From assembly GCA_937901895.1 (NCBI GenBank), contig CALGTD010000105.1:1-20236 (forward strand): DNA of 20,236 nt, given 5' to 3'. The notes under the pieces were generated by a model, which saw only the letters and a program-made list of their open reading frames with translations, did no database searches and had not been told where the DNA came from. This document shows positions 14,589 through 20,236 of this stretch, piece by piece (positions within the stretch are counted from its first letter, which is position 1; the number at the start of each line of letters is the position of its first letter). This stretch comes from an uncultured Spartobacteria bacterium (GTDB lineage Bacteria > Verrucomicrobiota > Verrucomicrobiia > Chthoniobacterales > JAATET01). Both the position numbers and the translations under genes were made by a program.

Positions 14589-14957
14589 ATGAAACGCCGT
14601 CTGAACATCGTCGGCCCGCAGATTCGCCGACTGCGCTGCGCGCGGGGATGGTCGCAGAACACGCTCGCCATCAAGCTCCAGATCGCGGGCATGGAGTTCG
14701 CCACCCAGCAAAAGGTGGCGAAGATCGAGAGCCGCGAAGTCTGGGTTTCCGACGACGACTTACTCTTCATTTCGCGGGTGCTCGGCGTGGACGTCAAAGA
14801 CCTCTACCCGCCGAAAATCCTCAGCGCGCGGCGTCTCTATGACGCCATCGCCGAGGCGAAAGCCTCGCGTCACGGATGCCTCGTTGCGGCCTCGGCAGTT
14901 TACACCGGCCTCGGTGTAGGGGGCGCGAATTTTCTCTCCATGCTCGCGGGCGTATGA
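14589..14957 (+). CDS. XRE-family helix-turn-helix regulator
   Basis: 122 aa. Residues 9-73 form a Cro/C1-type HTH: GPQIRRLRCARGWSQNTLA, a middle helix with QKVAKIESRE, and ISRVLGVDVKDLYP closing it. The remaining 45 residues lack a known domain and end in a small hydrophobic stretch. A repressor role in the transfer operon is likely by analogy with such regulators on conjugative elements. The stop overlaps the ATG of the pilin-like gene (ATGA), so it is translationally coupled to the secretion genes. The ATG at 14589 was chosen because it starts the HTH; a long upstream extension in this frame is in the coding region of the response regulator. Confidence 0.85.
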   Translation: MKRRLNIVGPQIRRLRCARGWSQNTLAIKLQIAGMEFATQQKVAKIESREVWVSDDDLLFISRVLGVDVKDLYPPKILSARRLYDAIAEAKASRHGCLVAASAVYTGLGVGGANFLSMLAGV

Positions 14958-15199
14958 ACCCACTACTCGCTCAAGCATCGCTGGACGGCGCCATGTCCGA
15001 GGGCCTCGGAATCATCGCCAAATTCCTCTACATCATCGCGGTCATCGTCATCGCTCACGGCGGCTGGCAGGTCCGCACCGGCAATGCCGATCAAGGCAAA
15101 ATGTCCATCGTCGGCGGACTGCTTCTCGGCCTCGCCGTCGTGATCGCCGAAGCCCTGTTCAACGCGGGCGGCCTGCCCACGATCAGCGTCGGCCAGTGA
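14954..15199 (+). CDS. TrbC/VirB2-like conjugative pilin subunit
   Basis: 81 aa with two membrane segments (about 18-37 and 50-69) joined by a short polar loop, and a small C-terminal tail, as in VirB2/TrbC pilins. A clear long signal peptide is absent; the short N-terminus ending near ALA-like residues may be processed. It would form the conjugative pilus or inner-membrane pilin pool. Its ATG overlaps the XRE stop, and its stop overlaps the next start (TGATG). Sequence similarity to the family is weak by eye, so the call leans on size, membrane layout and its place directly before the VirB3-like and VirB4 genes. Confidence 0.75.
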   Translation: MNPLLAQASLDGAMSEGLGIIAKFLYIIAVIVIAHGGWQVRTGNADQGKMSIVGGLLLGLAVVIAEALFNAGGLPTISVGQ

Positions 15200-15525
15200 T
15201 GAGCAGGGGCATCGTCCAGACCCACGCCGGAGACGACTCCGACGGCAGGATTTGGGGAGTCGAGGGCGTGAACATCCTGTTCCTGCTCGCGGGCCTCCTC
15301 ATCAGCATCGGGCTCACGCTTCTGCTTTCGCGCCAGCATTCGCCGGCGTTCAGCGTCGGCGTGGGCGCGGTGCCGCTCGTCGTCGTCACCGGCTACGTGT
15401 TCGCGCTCCGGCAGGGCAAACCGAAATCCTTCGACACGGATTTGCTCGAAACCCTCGCGAGCGGCACCGGCTGGATGCTGCCAGCCAATCAACCCCGCAA
15501 CCCGCTTTCCGATGCAAGCGCCTAA
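15199..15525 (+). CDS. TrbD/VirB3-like inner-membrane protein
   Basis: 108 aa. Two close membrane segments (about 25-44 and 52-70) form a hairpin, followed by GKPKSFDTDLLETL, similar to the post-membrane region of TrbD/VirB3 proteins. VirB3 works with VirB4 at the base of the secretion channel. Its start overlaps the upstream stop by one base (TGATG), and the VirB4 gene begins 14 bases before its stop. An in-frame GTG just before is a less likely start. The position between pilin and VirB4 genes supports the call strongly. Confidence 0.75.
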   Translation: MSRGIVQTHAGDDSDGRIWGVEGVNILFLLAGLLISIGLTLLLSRQHSPAFSVGVGAVPLVVVTGYVFALRQGKPKSFDTDLLETLASGTGWMLPANQPRNPLSDASA

Positions 15526-18223
15526 CGGCTGGTTCACCTGCGATTTGATCGTCTGGAACGAGCTCGACAAGCGCGGCTTCGTTTCCAAGGGATTCGTTCT
15601 CGACGTGCCCGACCTTCGGCATGCGAGCGAGCACGCGCTGGATGCCTTCTATCAATCCGTCCGCCATTTCCTGCACACCCTGGACGAATCCACCCGCGCG
15701 CAAATCCGCTGGTCGGTCGATTCCGACTACCGGGACGAACTGACGGCCTACAAAGCCGTCACCGACGAAAAATGCGAGCCCGGCTCATGGGCGGGTATTT
15801 CCCGCAACGAGCGGTTCACCCGCTACTGGCGGGCCATGCAGGAGGGGAAACTTCGCCGGGAAAAGCTCGTCCTGTTTTTGTCGAAGCGGATTGCCATCAA
15901 TCCCCCGACGGGCGCGGGAAAAGCCCGGTTGGCCGAGCACTACCGGCGCATTCTCGCGCAATACAACGAGGGATTCGAGCAGCACGGGCGCGTCGTCGCC
16001 TCGTTGCTCGAGCCGCACGGCTGCCGGGTGTCGTCTATGTCCACGGCGGACCTCTTTCGTTATTACGCGACGTTCTTCAATCCGTCCTATCTCCGGCGAG
16101 ACAACTACGACCCCATCGGCCAGTTCCGGGAAGAAGAGACGATTCACCAGAATTGCTGGCATCAGGGCGTGCAGGGCGGAAAGACGTTCGGGTTTTTCGC
16201 GGACGGCTATTATCACAACCTCATCATCCTGAAACGGCGTCCGCAACGGACGCGGCGCGGCATCTTCTGGGCGCTCACGTCGCTCCCCTTTCTGGACTAT
16301 TCCATCGTCGTCAATCTGTATCCGCAGAACGTCCGCCGTGAGATCAACCGGGCGGAACATTCGCTGGAGCGGGTGCGCGGCGACTACGCCGCAGAGGGCA
16401 AGCAATCGTTGCTCACGGCCAAGGCGGTCAAGGAGGAGCGCATCCGGCAGCTCGCCCAGGGCGATGTCGTTCCGTTCCTCTATGACTACGTGGTTCACGT
16501 TTGGGACTCGACCGAGGACGGCCTGATTTCCAAGACGCGGCAGATCGAAACCGCCTTTGGGGCGATGGAGGACGCCCAATGCTGGACGTCCAACCTCTCG
16601 TCGGCTGCCACCACGAAAAACGTCTGGTTCCAGACGTGGCCGGGTTGGGTGTGGGGCAAATACACCCACCACGCGGACAATGGGCTCGATGAATGGCTCG
16701 CCGACATCCTGCCGTTTTCGTCCACGTTCACCGGGCATCTCGACGGGGCGGAAGCTCTTTACGACGGGAGCAATCGGAACCTCATCGGCGTTCGGAATTT
16801 TCTCTCCGGGACTCCGCAGCTCGCGGTTTTGCTCGGCATGACGCGGGCCGGGAAATCCGCCTTCATGTGCGACCTGCTTTCGCAGACCGATCCCTATTAC
16901 GACTTCACCCTGCTAGTCGAAGAGGGCCTTTCCTATGGCATTTGGACGCAGGCGCAGGGACACACGCCCATCGTGATTCAGCCCGACGGTGACCTTTGCC
17001 TCAACTACCTCGACACGTTGGGCGGACCGCTCACGAATTTGCAAATCACCACCGCCGCCGCGCTGGTCGCGAAAATGGCGGGGCACCCCGCCGACGAGGA
17101 CAAGCGGAGTCTCCGGCTCGCGCAAATCACCCAATACATCGAGCAGCTTTATTCGGATCGTTTCGACGAATGGATTGCCGAGGACGCTTCGCGTCTCGAT
17201 ATGGCCGCGCGGCATGCGCTGGCCGCGCTCGCCTATAAAAAGGCCCACCTGCCGATTTCCACGACCTTCGTGGAGGCGTGGGCGGAACTGCGCCACACCG
17301 CCAGCGCCGACGAGCGCGAAAACCTGATCGAGGCCCCGAGCGCGGAGGCGGTTTCCCGGTTCATCAAGTCGCCCGACACCGAGCGGTATGTCCGCAACGC
17401 CGCCTTCGCGTTCTTCCGGCCGGAGGACTACCCGACCCACGACATGCTTCAACAGATGATGCTCGTGGCTCCGTTCCCGGAACACGACCGCGCGGAAATC
17501 AACCACCTCGCCACCTTGCTCGCGCCGTGGAACGACCAACGGCTGGTCTGCGGGCACTCCACGCTCTCCATCGCGGGCCGTCTCGCCCATTTCGACCTCA
17601 CGTATATTCCCGAGAGCAATCGGCAGTTGAAGGAACTCGCCGGATTCCTCATCGCCAACTACGGCCGTCAGCACATCATCACGCTGCCGCGCGGCAAACG
17701 AAAGCGGGTCATCTTCGAGGAAGTCGCCCGAACCCTCGACATCCCCGGCGGGGAACAGCTCGTTTCCGAGTTCTACGCGCAGTTGAGCAAGTTTTCGACG
17801 TGGATCATTTCCATCGTCCAGCAATACAGCCGGTTCCAGCGTTCGGCCATTCGGCCAATCGTCTTCGGCAATGCCAAGCAGTTCTTCTTCACGCGCATGA
17901 ACGACCGGCGCGACATTGACGATGTCGCGAAGGACATTGATTTATCGGAAACGACGAAGGAGGCGGTGTCCCGGTATCCGCTTCCCGAGCACCTTCCGCC
18001 GCAGAACAAATACGCCGCGCTGACGTATTACCACCTCGACGTTCGCCAGCCGCGTTGCGGGACGATCCATAACCGCGTCTCGCCTGAAATGCTCTTTTGT
18101 TCCTCTTCGACCGGAGAGGACTTCGACAACCGGTGCCGTCTGCTTCGCAACCACAAAGACATCGTGAGCGGGATTCTCGCGGAATCCGCCGCGGCCCCTC
18201 ATGCCAACCCCTCATGCTTATGA
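15512..18223 (+). CDS. VirB4/TrbE-type conjugation ATPase
   Basis: 903 aa, slightly longer than typical TrbE. It powers pilus assembly and transfer at the cytoplasmic face of the inner membrane. The N-terminal half (to about 400) matches the CagE/TrbE/VirB family layout. Walker A is GMTRAGKSA (442-450), and the Walker B region is RVIFEEVART (732-741), with EE where DE is more common. LSKFSTWIISIVQQYSRF (near 758-775) resembles the helix that contains the conserved Q motif. The start overlaps the upstream gene by 14 bases and the stop overlaps the lipoprotein start (ATGA). No membrane segment is evident. A TraG/TraC-like variant of the same superfamily is the main alternative name. Confidence 0.88.
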   Translation: MQAPNGWFTCDLIVWNELDKRGFVSKGFVLDVPDLRHASEHALDAFYQSVRHFLHTLDESTRAQIRWSVDSDYRDELTAYKAVTDEKCEPGSWAGISRNERFTRYWRAMQEGKLRREKLVLFLSKRIAINPPTGAGKARLAEHYRRILAQYNEGFEQHGRVVASLLEPHGCRVSSMSTADLFRYYATFFNPSYLRRDNYDPIGQFREEETIHQNCWHQGVQGGKTFGFFADGYYHNLIILKRRPQRTRRGIFWALTSLPFLDYSIVVNLYPQNVRREINRAEHSLERVRGDYAAEGKQSLLTAKAVKEERIRQLAQGDVVPFLYDYVVHVWDSTEDGLISKTRQIETAFGAMEDAQCWTSNLSSAATTKNVWFQTWPGWVWGKYTHHADNGLDEWLADILPFSSTFTGHLDGAEALYDGSNRNLIGVRNFLSGTPQLAVLLGMTRAGKSAFMCDLLSQTDPYYDFTLLVEEGLSYGIWTQAQGHTPIVIQPDGDLCLNYLDTLGGPLTNLQITTAAALVAKMAGHPADEDKRSLRLAQITQYIEQLYSDRFDEWIAEDASRLDMAARHALAALAYKKAHLPISTTFVEAWAELRHTASADERENLIEAPSAEAVSRFIKSPDTERYVRNAAFAFFRPEDYPTHDMLQQMMLVAPFPEHDRAEINHLATLLAPWNDQRLVCGHSTLSIAGRLAHFDLTYIPESNRQLKELAGFLIANYGRQHIITLPRGKRKRVIFEEVARTLDIPGGEQLVSEFYAQLSKFSTWIISIVQQYSRFQRSAIRPIVFGNAKQFFFTRMNDRRDIDDVAKDIDLSETTKEAVSRYPLPEHLPPQNKYAALTYYHLDVRQPRCGTIHNRVSPEMLFCSSSTGEDFDNRCRLLRNHKDIVSGILAESAAAPHANPSCL

Positions 18224-18528
18224 AAACCATCGTTCCGTTCGTTTCTCGTAGGAAAAGAAAATCCGTCCTCGAGGCGGGCGCGTGGGCCGCGCTCGCGGCG
18301 TGTCTGCTTCCGGCGTGCGCCACGCGAAGCCAGTTTCAAAAGGGCTATGAGCGCGGCGCGTCCGACACCGTGAAGCGCCAATACTGGATTCTCCAGGACA
18401 TGCAAAAGCGCGAGGCCGCAGGCCGCGCGAAGCCGCGCCTGTCCGTCTATCGCCTGCCCGTCACGCCCGATCCCAACGCCACAGTGAAGACCGTGCCCTA
18501 CGAAATTTCTATCCCCATCTACGAGTAA
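18220..18528 (+). CDS. VirB7-like conjugation lipoprotein
   Basis: 102 aa. A charged N-terminus (RRKRK) and hydrophobic stretch lead to the lipobox LPAC, with Cys33 the probable lipidated residue. The mature part is 70 residues of mixed charge ending in a beta-like PYEISIPIYE. Placement in the secretion operon suggests an outer-membrane lipoprotein that stabilises the channel, as VirB7 does, but no sequence match to VirB7 is visible. The ATG at 18220 overlaps the VirB4 stop; an ATG six bases earlier is also possible. Confidence 0.65.
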   Translation: MKTIVPFVSRRKRKSVLEAGAWAALAACLLPACATRSQFQKGYERGASDTVKRQYWILQDMQKREAAGRAKPRLSVYRLPVTPDPNATVKTVPYEISIPIYE

Positions 18529-18546
18529 CCCCAAAACCAAAATGCC

Positions 18547-19425
18547 ATGAAAAAATCCGTCCTCATCACCGCATCCGCCACCGCTCTCGCCGCTCCGCAC
18601 GCTCACGCCGTGCTCGGGGTGGGCGACATCGTGAGCGATCCCGTCGCCGAGCAAGCCCTGATCGAAAAGAACTTTTTCGACCAGGTCAAATATGCGTGGG
18701 AGCAGACTCAATGGGCCGAAAAGCTCGCCACTCTCCACGACACGCTCACGACTGTTCAAAAGCAGTTGGAAACGGCCAACCGCGTCAAGCAGGCCATCGG
18801 CGACCCCGTTGCCGCCGTCGGCCTCATTGATAACGGCCTGTTCTCCGGCTACCTCCAGGAATCGGGCATCACCGATACCCTGAGCGACCTCGCCGGCATC
18901 GCGCAGGAGGGCGTGAAACTCTCCGCCACCATTCAGGAACTCTTTCAGCCGATCGACATTTCGGCATGGAAAAACCTCGCCACGCCGTTCGACGGCATCG
19001 CGTCGTTCCGCGATTCCGACGATCCCTTGAAGCAATACCGGGCGGTCAACAATGCGTATTCCCGCTTTCAGGAAATGCTCCTTCAGGCCCAGAGCAAGCG
19101 GGTCACGCTCAAGGGGCAGATCGCCCAGCTCAACACGCAGTTGAAGGGAGCCGAAACCGATGCCGAAGTGCAGAAGCTCGTCGGCTCGCTCGCCACCGCT
19201 CAGGCCGCGCTCGACGACCTCGACAGCATGATGGAGACGGCCCACGCGCAGGTCGAAATGCTCCACGTCCTCAACCAGAACCGGGAGAAGGAGGAGGAGA
19301 TTGCCGCCGAGGAAATCAGCCGGGAGCGCAATCGCGAGCTCGCCCGGCTTTCCGCCGAGGCCGAGGCGGAAATCGAACTGCCGGACCTCAGCCTCCCCAA
19401 TGAAGACCTGCCTCCCGGCTTCTAA
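18547..19425 (+). CDS. TrbJ/VirB5-like periplasmic conjugation protein
   Basis: 292 aa. A signal peptide ends at about residue 21 (HAHA). Mature VLGVGDIVSDPVAEQ is like the start of TrbJ proteins, whose early part mentions a D-P pair before long helices. Residues 40-90 (WAEKLATLHDTLTTVQKQLETANRVKQ) and 170-270 are helical and coiled-coil-like, as in VirB5/TrbJ. The C-terminus is acidic and proline-containing. VirB5-type proteins sit in the periplasm or at the pilus tip. It starts 18 bases after the lipoprotein gene and precedes the TrbL-like gene, the usual order in P-type systems. Confidence 0.75.
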   Translation: MKKSVLITASATALAAPHAHAVLGVGDIVSDPVAEQALIEKNFFDQVKYAWEQTQWAEKLATLHDTLTTVQKQLETANRVKQAIGDPVAAVGLIDNGLFSGYLQESGITDTLSDLAGIAQEGVKLSATIQELFQPIDISAWKNLATPFDGIASFRDSDDPLKQYRAVNNAYSRFQEMLLQAQSKRVTLKGQIAQLNTQLKGAETDAEVQKLVGSLATAQAALDDLDSMMETAHAQVEMLHVLNQNREKEEEIAAEEISRERNRELARLSAEAEAEIELPDLSLPNEDLPPGF

Positions 19426-19449
19426 CGGAGGCGCAGCCCCGCGCTTCGC

Positions 19450-20236
19450 ATGACTCCCGCGCTCACCAATCTCTTTCAGTCCGCGCTCGAAATTCGCACG
19501 CTGCTCATGCCCTTTGCCTTTGTCCTCGCCGTCATCGGCATCGGGGAAATGGGCTGGCGGGCCGGGTCCGACACGCGCGCCATCTTAGGCGCGTTGCTGA
19601 AGACCACGCTCATCGTCGCGCTGGTCGCGGGCTATCCGTCCGCGATGGAAGGCGGACAAAAGGCGTTCGCCCGCATGCGTTCCGAGTTCACGAACGCCCG
19701 CGACGCCAAGTTCGTTCAGCTATTGCGCTCGCGCGTCGACAACCAGCCGTCCGATTCGATCGTGGACATCGGCAAGGTCGTTCCCGCCGCCATCGGCATG
19801 TTCTTTCAGGGCATCGGCCGGTTCGCGCTTCTGGTTCTGACCTTTTTCCAGAACTTCGCCATCGCCGGCTTGATCGCGGTCTCCCCGTTGCTCTTGGGAT
19901 TCCTGTTCTTCTCCTACACGCAGTCCCTCGGCATCCAGTTCGCCGTGACCTCGCTCACCGTGCTCCTGTGGCACGTGGCGATTTGTCTCGTGGATATCGT
20001 CATCGTCGCCATCAGCGATTCGCTTTTTGCGCCGATCACCGCGGGCGGGCTGGTGCAGGTGGCTCAAAACGCCATCGTCGTCCAGAACTGGCTGCTCTTT
20101 CCGTTCATTATGGCGTTCGCCGCCATCATCACGGTGTTCTTCTATCTCGCCGTGCCATTCGTCGCGAGCGCGATCATGAAGGGGTTGAGCGGGACGACCG
20201 CGAGCTTGCAGGCCGGCGTGCAGGGTACGTTGCAGG
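19450..20236 (+). CDS. TrbL/VirB6-like channel protein, partial (3' end cut by window)
   Basis: The reading frame is open from the ATG at 19450 to the window end (262 codons visible) and continues beyond it. It has several long hydrophobic segments (about 19-38, 47-64, 112-150, 160-185, 213-240), as expected for polytopic TrbL/VirB6 proteins that form part of the inner-membrane channel. The loop at 70-100 is hydrophilic. A GGAGG lies 18 bases upstream, farther than ideal, so the start is fairly but not fully certain. It follows the TrbJ-like gene by 24 bases. The missing part would include the usual long C-terminal tail. Confidence 0.75.
   Translation, partial: MTPALTNLFQSALEIRTLLMPFAFVLAVIGIGEMGWRAGSDTRAILGALLKTTLIVALVAGYPSAMEGGQKAFARMRSEFTNARDAKFVQLLRSRVDNQPSDSIVDIGKVVPAAIGMFFQGIGRFALLVLTFFQNFAIAGLIAVSPLLLGFLFFSYTQSLGIQFAVTSLTVLLWHVAICLVDIVIVAISDSLFAPITAGGLVQVAQNAIVVQNWLLFPFIMAFAAIITVFFYLAVPFVASAIMKGLSGTTASLQAGVQGTLQ

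Noticed and set aside
15785..16738. Long minus-strand frame (317 codons) inside the VirB4 gene, and similar ones at 16913-17824 and 18199-19266
   Set aside because: They are antisense frames kept open by high GC content; the plus-strand proteins have clear motifs and overlapping starts.

Overview
The window reads as part of a Gram-negative bacterial mobile element: a conjugative plasmid or integrated conjugative element carrying accessory cargo. Signal peptides, a lipobox and P-type (trb-like) type IV secretion genes point to a diderm. The mix of a LytS/LytTR pair with this transfer-gene order fits Verrucomicrobiota, but that lineage is a tentative guess because no rRNA or marker gene is present. 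Shine-Dalgarno sequences are mostly weak, and many starts rely on ATGA or TGATG overlaps.

The window splits near position 12,600. The left part (1 to about 12,600) is visibly richer in A and T and has short operons on both strands. From left to right it holds a methyltransferase with an extra C-terminal domain (minus strand); a GT34-like glycosyltransferase coupled to a small protein that is a free copy of that same domain; a minus-strand operon of a GT25 glycosyltransferase, a degenerate methyltransferase and a sulfotransferase; a second GT25 enzyme with a duplicated C-terminal domain; and a UDP-galactopyranose mutase. These suggest synthesis or decoration of a surface glycan or glycoprotein.

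Among these genes sit three two-gene units with one layout. Each begins with a protein whose first 20 or so residues are almost all serine, starting Met-Ala-Ser. Each is followed, within 34 bases of spacing or overlap, by a gene for a protein with a signal peptide; one of these is a double-DTG retropepsin-like protease with a PDZ domain. All three units carry an A-tract plus TTGAC box 36 to 54 bases upstream of the serine-tag start codon. This repeated arrangement is the best candidate for an undescribed system in the window.

The right part (about 12,700 to 20,236) is GC-rich and runs on the plus strand. It is one apparent operon: LytS-type histidine kinase, LytTR response regulator, XRE-family regulator, then TrbC/VirB2-like, TrbD/VirB3-like, VirB4/TrbE ATPase, a VirB7-like lipoprotein, TrbJ/VirB5-like, and TrbL/VirB6-like cut by the window edge. 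Overlapping starts tie the regulators to the transfer genes, so conjugation may be controlled by a sensed signal. No relaxase, coupling protein, VirB11 ATPase, integrase, tRNA or rRNA is visible here.
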